Positions 7,568 to 14,953 of a stretch of DNA of 27,089 bases are shown here, one piece after another. Source of the stretch: an uncultured Selenomonadales bacterium (GTDB taxonomy: Bacteria; Bacillota; Negativicutes; Selenomonadales; Selenomonadaceae). The DNA is taken from assembly GCA_937877545.1 (NCBI GenBank), contig CALFJE010000147.1, positions 1 through 27,089 on the forward strand. Direction: 5' to 3'. Numbering within the stretch: position 1 is the first letter of the stretch; every line of letters begins with the position of its first letter. The position numbers and the translations under genes are program-made. The notes under the pieces were generated by a model. It did not search any database and was not told the origin of the DNA. It saw nothing but the letters and a program-made list of their open reading frames with translations.

Positions 7568-8292
7568 CGGTGCCCCTCCTCCAAGAATTGCGCCAGGAAA
7601 TAAAGCATTTGCCTTTTCCACCAAAGCCAATCGTGGTCAACGTCGAATCCCCAAAAATCCGTCTGCGCACGGATTTTTTTAGCGTTGAAAATCTCGCGCA
7701 TGATTGCCGTCGTTCGCCGACCTTCGTCCTCCCAACGCCCTTGCCCGACGCACAGGATAATTTTCTTCGCGTTGTAAAGCTCAATGTACGGGTGATTCGG
7801 CGGCATGTTAGCCAGAAAATCCGTCGGCGAATTGTCGTAGAGCACGGGATTCAACCAGCCGTCGAAGAAAAATTTGGCGTCGTAGACGCCCGACAGCGAC
7901 AGCATACCGGCAAACAGTTCGGGGCGACGCAGGAAGACAATCGCCGCATGAAGCCCGCCCAAACTGCAACCCGCCGCCACGGGCAACCCGCCGATTATCG
8001 GCAAGACCTCCTCGATTATGTAGCTGTAGTAAGCTTCTTGACGCTCGGCTCGCCAAACTTTATCGCCGTAAACATTCGACCACGTCTCTTGGTCAACCGT
8101 ATCGACGCAGTAAAGCTTAATCCGCCCGCCGTCGATAAAGTCTCTCAGCGTGTCAATCATGCCGAAGTTCTCAAAGTTATCGCTCATGGCGTCCTGCGTC
8201 GGGAAAATCAGGAACGGGACGCCGCCCTTGCCGTAAATTTTCACCGTCATGTTGCGCCGCAAATATTTACTGTGCCAACAAATTTCCTGCAT
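7564..8292 (-). CDS. Esterase-family alpha/beta hydrolase
   Basis: The start is ATG at 8292, preceded 8 nt upstream by GGAGGTGAT; the open frame continues into the leader without a ribosome site. The 242 residues carry the putative-esterase (Esterase D/antigen 85-like) pattern. The nucleophile elbow is GCSLGG (Ser110), and the C-terminal DHDWLWWKRQ supplies the catalytic His (H220). The acidic residue probably lies in the GQGRWEDEG segment. There is no signal peptide, so it should be cytoplasmic. It is the first gene of a four-gene operon and overlaps the ATP-grasp start as ATGA, suggesting the two act on the same compound. The substrate is not predictable. Confidence 0.85.
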   Translation of the reverse strand: MQEICWHSKYLRRNMTVKIYGKGGVPFLIFPTQDAMSDNFENFGMIDTLRDFIDGGRIKLYCVDTVDQETWSNVYGDKVWRAERQEAYYSYIIEEVLPIIGGLPVAAGCSLGGLHAAIVFLRRPELFAGMLSLSGVYDAKFFFDGWLNPVLYDNSPTDFLANMPPNHPYIELYNAKKIILCVGQGRWEDEGRRTTAIMREIFNAKKIRAQTDFWGFDVDHDWLWWKRQMLYFLAQFLEEGHR

Positions 8293-8315
8293 GGAGCTAT
8301 CACCTCCGCAAACGC

Positions 8316-8360
8316 CGAAAAGCCCGCAAACCCGACTTCCGTCAAGCTTACAGGCTTTCG
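8316..8360 (-). promoter_or_regulatory. Long GNRA-capped hairpin in the esterase operon leader
   Basis: In the roughly 108-nt leader the transcript folds into a nearly continuous hairpin. The outer stem pairs CGAAAGCCTG with CGGGCTTTTCG (one bulged U). The inner stem pairs AAGCTTGAC with GTCGGGTTT (three G-U pairs) around a GGAA loop. There is no full U-tract, so it is not a plain terminator. It ends about 12 nt before the ribosome site (GGAGGTGAT), where it could control translation. I cannot match it to a known riboswitch class. Confidence 0.55.
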
Positions 8361-8407
8361 TTATTCGAATCACCTATTGTCGCTGTTCAGTTCAATCATG
8401 CCCGCCA

Positions 8408-8436
8408 ATGATAATCAATGCGCCGCACTTTGTCAA
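8408..8436 (-). promoter_or_regulatory. Promoter for the esterase/ATP-grasp/ECF/YezD operon
   Basis: On the minus strand a perfect TTGACA (8431-8436) and TATCAT (8408-8413) are separated by 17 nt. The -35 box overlaps the stop codon of a duplicated comF tail. The predicted transcript starts near 8401, leaving about 108 nt of leader. Confidence 0.82.
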
Positions 8437-8478
8437 GCGTTGCCCGTCGGCTTGTTGTCGTCGAAGTCAGCCGCGAGC
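8422..8478. repeat. Duplicated 3' end of comF (distal copy)
   Basis: About 57 bases here match the true comF 3' end at 8575-8631, offset 153 bp: 32 identical bases, then roughly five mismatches. A third, weaker copy of the ADFGDN-coding segment lies at 8541-8566. Confidence 0.8.
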
Positions 8479-8528
8479 AACGTGACGTTGCATCCGGTGT
8501 GGATAACGTTAAGCTTCTCGCCGCGCAT
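8433..8528 (-). pseudogene. 31-codon remnant ORF ending in a copy of the ComF C-terminus
   Basis: The frame from an ATG at 8528 ends with the residues ADFDDNKPTGNA, nearly the same as the ComF ending ADFGDNKPTGNA. No ribosome site precedes it. It looks like debris of the duplication rather than a gene. Confidence 0.5.
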
Positions 8529-8585
8529 TGTTCGTTAAAGTTTTCGCCGAAGTCGGCGGTGAACGCTCAGCCTTGCCGCACTTTG

Positions 8586-9278
8586 TCAAGCGTTGCCCGT
8601 CGGCTTATTGTCGCCGAAGTCCGCCGCGAACGCAAGCACCGATACCTCAGACGCGCCCAGGTCTTTTAAAACTTTGGCGCACTCCTTGCAGGTCGTGCCC
8701 GTCGTAAAGATGTCGTCGACGATTAAAACGTGTTGCCCGCTCAGGTCAACGGATTCCCTCGGCGCGAACGCTCCGCTAAGAATCTTTTCGCGCTCCGCCT
8801 TGCCGTGATTGTAGAGCTTGGGCGTCGGCAACCGTCGAATCAGCAGGTTACGCAGCGGCAAATTTTTCTTAGCCAGCCAATCACCGAATATCTCTTCCGT
8901 CTGATTGAAGCCGCGCTCCTTAAATCGCCCCTCGTGGAGCGGAACGGGTACCGCCGCATCGACGCCGCCAAGCAAATTTAAAATCTCCTCGCGTTCGGCA
9001 ACGTCGTCAAGGATTCTTTTCAGCGCGGGCACGACGTTAAGATTGTTATCGAACTTTAGCTTATGAAGCAGTTCGCGAGAACCGTCCCGATACTTGGTCA
9101 CGCGCAAGACTTTAGCCAACGGCGCGGGCGGGTGTTCGTAAAAATCCAATCGCAAAATCTTGGCCGCGCAGGTTGAGCAGAGCTGATAACGTTCGTCGAC
9201 CATCTCGCGGCATACGGGACACCGCGACGGGAACAGGAAATAAATCACCGCGCCCCACAGTTGCCGTAAAAATTCCAT
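8586..9278 (-). CDS. comF: ComF family phosphoribosyltransferase-like competence protein
   Basis: The 230 residues match ComF. An N-terminal zinc-ribbon has paired cysteines (C20, C23, C34, C37). A phosphoribosyltransferase-type domain follows, with VPVPLHEGRFKERGFNQ and the PRPP-loop VLIVDDIFTTGTT (184-196). ComF is needed for DNA uptake in naturally competent bacteria, where it works with the ComFA helicase; no comFA is here. The ATG start is supported by AGGAGGTGAGCGC immediately before it. It follows the broken res gene by 37 nt without an obvious promoter. Its 3' end is partly duplicated downstream. Confidence 0.93.
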   Translation of the reverse strand: MEFLRQLWGAVIYFLFPSRCPVCREMVDERYQLCSTCAAKILRLDFYEHPPAPLAKVLRVTKYRDGSRELLHKLKFDNNLNVVPALKRILDDVAEREEILNLLGGVDAAVPVPLHEGRFKERGFNQTEEIFGDWLAKKNLPLRNLLIRRLPTPKLYNHGKAEREKILSGAFAPRESVDLSGQHVLIVDDIFTTGTTCKECAKVLKDLGASEVSVLAFAADFGDNKPTGNA

Positions 9279-9315
9279 GCGCTCACCTCCTCCGGCTCAC
9301 GTCTCCTCGAACGGT

Positions 9316-9654
9316 TTATCGAAAAAATTCGCGCAGTTGAGTTGCAAGGTCGCGCCCCGTGTCGTCCCGTGAAGTCGCCATTATAAATTTGCCGCCGCCG
9401 CGCTCAGCCCAAAGTTCGCCGAGCAGCCGCTTTTCCCGCGTATCCGACGAATCAGCCAAGTGCCCGCCCTTATACTCCACCAAAGCATAAGTCCCGCGCT
9501 TCAGCTTGACCAAAAAGTCGAGTTGAACTACCCACCGCCTAAAGAGGCGGGGGGATTCATGAGAAGTTTGCAAAAGCCTTATCCTCAAAGGCGAGTCCAA
9601 GTAGCCCCTACACGGTCGCCTCTTTCGAGCCTTCCGCTTACTTTTTACTTTCAT
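9316..9654 (-). pseudogene. Chimeric ORF: element-derived leader fused to the Res nuclease tail
   Basis: An ATG at 9654, with GGAAGG just before it, opens 112 codons. The first about 44 residues, basic and starting MKVKSKRKARKRR, come from the inserted element. The last about 69 (DFLVKLKRGTYALVEYKGG onwards) are the Res C-terminus, including E-Y-K of the nuclease motif. It may be translated, but probably has no function alone. Confidence 0.5.
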
Positions 9655-9886
9655 ACCTTCCTTTCTTAAGAATTGCGTATCTTTTATGCCTCCAGCAACT
9701 AGTCAATTTGACCAGGTTGAGCAAGGTAACTCGCCAGTCCCCAAAAACGATTCTGTTTCAAACCGTTGGTCGTAAGTACACTTTTTTAACGTGGTAGTCA
9801 TCTACAGCTGAAATATATCTTTGCAGGTTTACAAAGTCAAGTGGCGATTCATCCCGCCGCCTAAGAGTCGGGGGTTTTCTTGCCTA
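9522..9886 (-). mobile_element. 365-bp transposase-less IS200/IS605-like element (MITE/PATE type) in res
   Basis: Both ends carry subterminal imperfect palindromes of the IS200/IS605 kind: CCGCCT-AAAG-AGGCGG at 9535-9550, and a related CCGCCT-AAG-AGTCGG at 9856-9870. Each is next to an ATTCAT segment. Read on the minus strand, the right end closes with TAGTTCAAC at 9522, like the right ends of TnpB-carrying members. There are no terminal inverted repeats and no target duplication, as expected for this family. It holds no transposase or TnpB frame, only a possible end fragment. The boundaries are inferred from in-frame rejoining of res and could shift by one base. An omega-RNA-like segment may survive near 9522-9640. 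Confidence 0.72.
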
Positions 9887-10595
9887 TTTTGGGATAAAAT
9901 TTGTCGGCGTGTGTCGGCAACCAAAACGAATACAACGGCTCGCGCTCCACGTTACGTATCCACGTCGCAACAGATTCACAGGCGTCAATCAGTTGCGCAC
10001 AATAAACCTCCTCGCGATTCATGTCGCCGACCGTCGGATAAAAATGCTTTTGGAATTGCTCGCACCCGGTATAAAAATTCTTTGCGGGATAGTACTCTGC
10101 ATTGAAAGTCCGCGTAATGTCGGGCTTCACGCAGGCAACGTTCTCCGCGCCGAAAAGGACTTGTTGCCAGCCCGCCTTGTACGCCGCCGCTCGACAAGCC
10201 TTAATCTTTTCCGCCAAAAGTTTCCGCAATGTGAATCGCAAGCGCACAAGCTCGGCAAGCGTAATTCCTTCCTCCGCCGCCAAACGTTGCAATATCCGTC
10301 GTATGAACTCCGATAAGTCCTCGAAGGTTAAGTCGGGCGACGAAAGCCGCTCCGCAAACCAAAAGACAAGCTCCGCCGGTGTCCAATTTGTTGCGCCGAG
10401 GAATAAATTTTCCGCAGTGTCGCCGAGGTATCGCTCCCGAACCTTATGCCCCGAAACGTCGAACTCGTAAAGCCGCGCCTCAACGTCACGCTTAAAATTC
10501 GGCAAGTCAACATCATAATTGCCCGTCAATCGCCAATTCGACGGTAAAAAATCCTCCGGCTCTGCAGGCGCGCGCCCTCGCCGAAGTCCAAACAC
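9861..10595 (-). pseudogene. Res middle fragment (after frameshift, before inserted element)
   Basis: After the frameshift the Res sequence continues as APAEPEDFLPSNWRLTG and runs to WLPTHADKFYPK. It then enters the inserted element and stops at 9861. The GTG at 10595 is only the upstream limit of the open frame; genuine Res sequence begins near 10566. It spans the linker between helicase and nuclease. Confidence 0.75.
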
Positions 10596-12196
10596 AACAT
10601 CGGTACCGCAAACTTAACGCCGCGCTCGGCAGGTGACGCCTCCGCCGCAAATGCCTCGTGTCCCGTCGCCTTTAGGAGTTTTTCACGCGCAGCCTCGCTC
10701 TTGAAGATTTTATTCGCGTTGGCGGCAAGCTCCCGCAAATCCGACGCCGATAAATTTTCCAAGGTCAGCTCGTAGCCGTCGGGCGTCTTATCGACAATCG
10801 CCGCGTCCTGCAAGTTTAAATTCAACGTGCCCAATTGCGGTCGCTCGTCCGTCACAAGCCGTATCGTCCGCGTCACGTCCAACAACGTCGGCTGAATCGC
10901 TCGCTTTGCCTCCGTTTGCTCAAAGCCCATGTTCAATAAATTGTCGCGTATTTGCGCCGCCGCCGTCAGCCAATCGCTAACCGCCACGAACGCATAAGCC
11001 CGATTCAGCTCCGCCGACGCCCGCCGCCTCGCGTAGGGCATTCGCAATACTCTGCCCAAAAGTTGCTCGGCGTCTCTCGGCGAATGTATTCGCGCCACCG
11101 AACAAAATACGTATGCGAACGGGCAATCCCAGCCCTCTTTTAGAGCTTGCACCGTTATCACGTAGCGTATCGGGCAAATCCGCGCAGATAAATCGACGCC
11201 CTCCAATTCGCGCCGTTCGCCCGTAGCCACCGCGATTTGATTTTCGGGGACTTTCGCGCTTTCAATCAAATATTTGCGCACGACCTCGACCGTAACCTCG
11301 CGGTCTCGACTTTCAGCCTGGAACAGCGCAATCGGTCTGATGTACTCCGATTCTTGCGCCGCCAATGCCTCCAACGCCGTCCGTCGCTGTACCGCGCTGT
11401 CTGCCGCCGCCTCCCACGATAAATTTTCCGCAAGTTCTATCGGTAACTTTATCATCGCCTCGGCTTTCAGCTCCTCCGCGCTCACTCGACAAAGCACGTT
11501 GGAACCCTGCGCGGGCGTCGCCGTCAATTCTATCACCGCCGCAGGGCGCAACTTTTGCATTATCTCCAAGCTCAGCGGACTCGAATAGTTGTGCGCCTCG
11601 TCGATTATCATCAGCGGACGCAACTGCGCTGTCAAATTCCCGAACGATTTTTCTGCTGGCGCGACCATTCCTCTGAAACACGGCTCCAAAAATTCGTTCG
11701 CCTGATAAACTTTGCGACCCTCCTTGTTCGTCACGCGGAACGATTGGAACGTCGCCACGAAGATATTCAGCGATTGCGTTAAATCTTGCGGGCGGAGTTG
11801 TCGAAATTCCGTCACGTCGAAAATTCGCACCGACTTAAACACCGCGTCCAACACTTGCCGATAAAAGCTTTCCGTGTCGCGCAAAAGTTTCAACGTCTGT
11901 TGGCGAATAACGTCCGTCGGCACGAGCCACAGCACCAACGGTTTTTCCTGCTCCAAGAAATTTTCCGCCGCCAAACGGATTGAACACGCTCCGAGCAGAG
12001 TTTTGCCCCCGCCCGTCGGCAACCGCAAGCAAATATACGGCGCGTCCTCCAAGCCCTTCAGCGGCGAATATCTCGGCTCATATTCCGGCGCGTCCCGATT
12101 CTCCGCAAATGCCGTCGCACTCCCGACAGCTTTTGCCTCCGTCAAGAATTTTGCCAACACGTCAAGCATCTGTTGCTGATACGTTTTAAGTTCCAT
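10526..12196 (-). pseudogene. Res N-terminal helicase fragment
   Basis: From the ATG at 12196 this gives 556 residues carrying the helicase core. Walker A is LPTGGGKT (residues 59-66), Walker B/DEAH is IIDEAH (about 197-202), motif III is ELTATPAQ, and the motif VI region is AEQLLGRVLRMP. After LDFGEG the frame changes and ends in unrelated residues at 10526. This fragment could be made as a nuclease-free helicase. Confidence 0.82.
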
Positions 12197-12201
12197 GCCA
12201 A

Positions 12202-13734
12202 TCACCGTATGTCCTTGGGTATCTGCCGAAATGTTATGCCGAGCGTCCGCAACGTCTCCACGCCGATTCGGCAAGCCGTGCCGAAAATGATTTTCGCGCC
12301 CTCGTGCGGCGGCAACGTCGCCAAGAGTTTCTTCGTCACCACGTCGTTTAGCAAATAATACGCCGCGCCGTCATGAATGCCTATCAGCGGTGGGGCGGCG
12401 GGCGTCGTTAATGGCTTGCCCGTGAACTTGTGCCAAATGTACGCCGCCAAGTCCTCAAGCGTCACGGAAGGATTTATCGCGCCCGTCTCGTCGAACAGCC
12501 TCGCGCCCAACTTGCAGTATCGGAAAGTGCCGCCCACGCGCTTGACACGCTCCGCCGTTATCGTCCGACAATATTCCTTTGCCTTTATCAAGATGAATTT
12601 GCGTGTGCCGCCGTCCGCCGCGTTCAAGTTTATTACCGCGTGCGCCGTCGTGCCGCTGCCCGCGAACGCGTCCAACACGATTGAATCTTTATCCGTCGCC
12701 ATTTCCAAAATTCGGAGCAACGTATTCAACGACTTTGGATAATCGAAAACCTTCTCGCCGAAAATTTCTTTTAAAAGCAAAGTGCCCGCCTCGTTGCGAA
12801 ATTCCTTCTCCGCCCAAACCGAACGCGCCATTTTACGCTCCTCGCGATATTTCTCGACAATCATCCAGCGATTATTTTTCATTGGCTTAGCCATTATGTT
12901 GACGTTAAGATTCGCCGCCGATTTTTCCTTGCCCCAACGCCAAACCGTTTTGACGCCCTGCGACTCCAGCGGATACAGCTCAACCCAGCCCGAATGCGGT
13001 TCCAATGAAATTCTGTGCAAACCGTTTTCGTCGGCGGTCGTCGTGTCTATGTAGAACGGATAATGCAAATTCGGGCGATTGTCGATGTTGAAACGCACAT
13101 TGCGGTTTCGGAGTTCGCGCAATTCAAAGCCGCCCAGTGCGTCGAACATTTTAAATTTGCCGCCCTCGTCCTCAATCAAATTCAGCTTTAGCGCGGCAGA
13201 TTTGCGATAAATCAAAATGTATTCGTGCATACGGGCGACGCCACCATAATCGCGCCCGCTCAAATTCGAGACCAAAGTAATTTGCGCGACGAAATTATTT
13301 GCGCCGAAAATCTCATCGCAGATAAGTTTGAGGTGCGCCTGTTCGTGGTCGTCAATGGAAATAAAAATTGCGCCGTCGTCGGAAAGGAAATGGCGCAGTA
13401 GTTCCAAACGCGGATACATCATGTTGAGCCAGGTTGAGTGCTCCAAATTATCGTCGTAGTGCTCGAAAGCGGAGCCGGTGTTATAAGGCGGATCTATGTA
13501 GACGCACTTGACGCGCCCGCGATAGAACGGGAGCAGAGAATTTAAAGCTTCGAGGTTATCGCCCTGCACGATTAAATTTTCCGAGCCGCAACTTAAAGCC
13601 GCGTCCGTATCGAGGAGGCGATAGGGGATATTTTGTGCGGCGCAAATCGCTTCGGCTTTACCTGTCCAATCAAGGGTCGGCAAGAAGATTCCCCTCCAAT
13701 CGTTTTTTGCAAGATTATCGCCGAAGTCCGCCAT
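12202..13734 (-). CDS. mod: Type III DNA methyltransferase Mod subunit (adenine-N6)
   Basis: Mod recognises the target and methylates adenine in Type III restriction-modification. From the ATG at 13734 it has 510 residues. The catalytic motif IV DPPYNTGSAF (from residue 81) comes before the SAM-binding motif DAFAGSGTTAHAV (from residue 355), the beta-class order. The target-recognition region lies between them. An in-frame TTG at 13797 would add 21 residues, but the ATG is preferred because a promoter seems to lie in between and the family usually begins near MADFGDNLAK. Neither start has a clear ribosome site. No frameshift or simple-sequence repeat is visible, so Mod looks intact while its partner res is broken. 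It may act as a stand-alone methylase. Confidence 0.88.
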   Translation of the reverse strand: MADFGDNLAKNDWRGIFLPTLDWTGKAEAICAAQNIPYRLLDTDAALSCGSENLIVQGDNLEALNSLLPFYRGRVKCVYIDPPYNTGSAFEHYDDNLEHSTWLNMMYPRLELLRHFLSDDGAIFISIDDHEQAHLKLICDEIFGANNFVAQITLVSNLSGRDYGGVARMHEYILIYRKSAALKLNLIEDEGGKFKMFDALGGFELRELRNRNVRFNIDNRPNLHYPFYIDTTTADENGLHRISLEPHSGWVELYPLESQGVKTVWRWGKEKSAANLNVNIMAKPMKNNRWMIVEKYREERKMARSVWAEKEFRNEAGTLLLKEIFGEKVFDYPKSLNTLLRILEMATDKDSIVLDAFAGSGTTAHAVINLNAADGGTRKFILIKAKEYCRTITAERVKRVGGTFRYCKLGARLFDETGAINPSVTLEDLAAYIWHKFTGKPLTTPAAPPLIGIHDGAAYYLLNDVVTKKLLATLPPHEGAKIIFGTACRIGVETLRTLGITFRQIPKDIR

Positions 13735-13758
13735 ATGCGGCAAGCTGTTGGAGTTGTA

Positions 13759-13786
13759 TACATAATTATTCGGCGGCGCAATGCAA
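13759..13786 (-). promoter_or_regulatory. Possible promoter for mod
   Basis: On the minus strand TTGCAT (13781-13786) and TATGTA (13759-13764) are 16 nt apart. This would give a leader of roughly 20 nt before the ATG at 13734. It is a moderate match only. Confidence 0.35.
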
Positions 13787-13796
13787 ATCGTTTGCA
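13782..13796. promoter_or_regulatory. Dyad TGCAAA-TCG-TTTGCA in the mod/carA divergent gap
   Basis: Perfect 6-bp half sites around a 3-bp centre overlap the proposed mod -35 box. With bulges the symmetry extends outward to about 13 bp per arm. It could be an operator or simply a hairpin. Confidence 0.35.
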
Positions 13797-13809
13797 ATGC
13801 CGCTTGCCG

Positions 13810-13837
13810 TGTGATAAACTTTCGCCACTAGTATAAC
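13810..13837 (+). promoter_or_regulatory. Possible promoter for carAB
   Basis: A good -10 box TATAAC (13832-13837) lies 31 nt before the carA start. The best -35 is the weak TGTGAT (13810-13815) at 16 nt. No attenuator or PyrR-type hairpin is visible in the short leader. Confidence 0.4.
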
Positions 13838-13868
13838 AAAATAATTTTAGATTTAGTAGGTGAACGCT

Positions 13869-14951
13869 TTGAAAGGCAAATTGATACTGGCAGACGGCAC
13901 GACCTTTCGCGGGCAACTGTTCGGCGGCTCGAACGCCACCACCGAGGGCGAAGTCGTCTTCAACACGGGCATGACCGGCTACCAAGAGATTCTGACCGAC
14001 CCGTCGTATTGTCGGCAAATCGTCACGCTGACCTACCCGCTAATCGGCAACTACGGCACCGCCAAGCAATTCAATCAGAGCCGCAAAAGTTTCGTCGGCG
14101 GATTGGTTATAGACGAGCTGTGCGAAAAACCGTCGAGTTCCTCCATGGAAAAAACGCTGTCCGAATTCCTCACGGCGGAGAAAATTCCTTGCCTCTATGA
14201 CGTGGACACCCGCGCCCTCACGCGCAAAATCCGTTCGGCGGGCACCATGAAGGGCGTTATCGTAAGCGAATACACCTCGCAGAACACGATTAACGAGATG
14301 ATGGCTCTGCCGATTCGTCAAAACGTCGTGGAGATGGTGACCACGCCCGTAACTTACTCGCTCGACGCCGGCAAGAACGCCCTTAACGTCGTGACTATGG
14401 ACTTCGGTATCAAGAAAAACATCTTGGACGCGCTCCGCAAACTCAACTGCCGCGTGACGGTCGTGCCCGCCAAGACTCCCGCCGACGCTATCCTCGCGCT
14501 CAAGCCCGACGGTATTTTCCTCTCAAACGGTCCCGGCGACCCGAAGGACGTTCCCGACGTCGTGGCGGAAGTCAAAAAGCTTATCGGCAAGCGTCCGATT
14601 TTCGGCATTTGCTTGGGGCATCAAATCCTCGCGTTGGCAATGGGCGCGAACACCTATAAGCTCAAGTTCGGGCATCGCGGCTCCAATCAGCCCGTCAAGA
14701 ATTTGGAGACGGGCAAGGTTGCAATCACGTCGCAGAATCACGGCTACGCAATCGAGGAAAAATCGCTTAAGGGGCTGCCCGTCAAGGTTACGCACGTCTC
14801 GCTCAACGACGGCACGATTGAGGGCATTCGCCATACGTCGTTGCCGATAACCTCCGTGCAATATCACCCCGAAGCCGCGCCCGGCCCCAACGACAGCGTT
14901 CGCCTCTTCGACGAATTTATAGACAATATGCGCAGTGCTAAGGAGGCTTGA
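13869..14951 (+). CDS. carA: Carbamoyl-phosphate synthase small (glutaminase) subunit
   Basis: This subunit releases ammonia from glutamine and channels it to CarB for carbamoyl phosphate, the precursor of pyrimidines and arginine. The TTG at 13869 is chosen because GTAGGTG lies 6 nt before it and the protein then begins MKGKLILADGT like its family; the GTG at 13860 has no room for a ribosome site. It has 360 residues. The N-terminal CPSase domain has FNTGMTGYQEILTDPSY. The class I glutaminase domain has the nucleophile Cys248 in GICLGHQ, with His333 and Glu335 in HPEAAPGP. The carB ribosome site lies in its last codons. Confidence 0.97.
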   Translation: MKGKLILADGTTFRGQLFGGSNATTEGEVVFNTGMTGYQEILTDPSYCRQIVTLTYPLIGNYGTAKQFNQSRKSFVGGLVIDELCEKPSSSSMEKTLSEFLTAEKIPCLYDVDTRALTRKIRSAGTMKGVIVSEYTSQNTINEMMALPIRQNVVEMVTTPVTYSLDAGKNALNVVTMDFGIKKNILDALRKLNCRVTVVPAKTPADAILALKPDGIFLSNGPGDPKDVPDVVAEVKKLIGKRPIFGICLGHQILALAMGANTYKLKFGHRGSNQPVKNLETGKVAITSQNHGYAIEEKSLKGLPVKVTHVSLNDGTIEGIRHTSLPITSVQYHPEAAPGPNDSVRLFDEFIDNMRSAKEA

Positions 14952-14953
14952 CC

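Larger units (their letters stand above)
9316..12196 (-). pseudogene. res: Type III restriction enzyme Res subunit, broken by a frameshift and an inserted element
   Basis: Res is the ATP-dependent translocase and nuclease of Type III restriction-modification. The ATG at 12196 begins MELKTYQQQMLD, 5 nt after mod, with a weak GGTGAT site. Two lesions break it. One is a frameshift in the tract GGCGCGCGCC (10567-10576). The other is a 365-bp insertion at 9522-9886. Removing the insertion and one GC unit leaves 2514 bases, exactly 838 codons, a plausible if short Res. The insertion falls inside the nuclease motif: removing it rejoins FYPKIDFLVK to LKRGTYALVEYKG, restoring a D-x(n)-E-x-K arrangement. 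Restriction activity should be lost unless the lesions are bypassed. Confidence 0.88.

Noticed and set aside
8293..8401. Cyclic-di-GMP (GEMM-I) riboswitch in the esterase leader
   Set aside because: A segment resembling the 3' consensus is present, but the conserved GCAAACC 5' part and P2/P3 arrangement do not fit; kept only as an unassigned hairpin.
7570..8538. 322-codon open frame opposite the esterase gene
   Set aside because: It overlaps the well-supported esterase frame, its promoter and its leader, with no family resemblance.
13735..13797. N-terminal extension of Mod from the TTG at 13797
   Set aside because: The extra 21 residues are Asn-rich and unlike the family, have no ribosome site, and cover the likely promoter and dyad.
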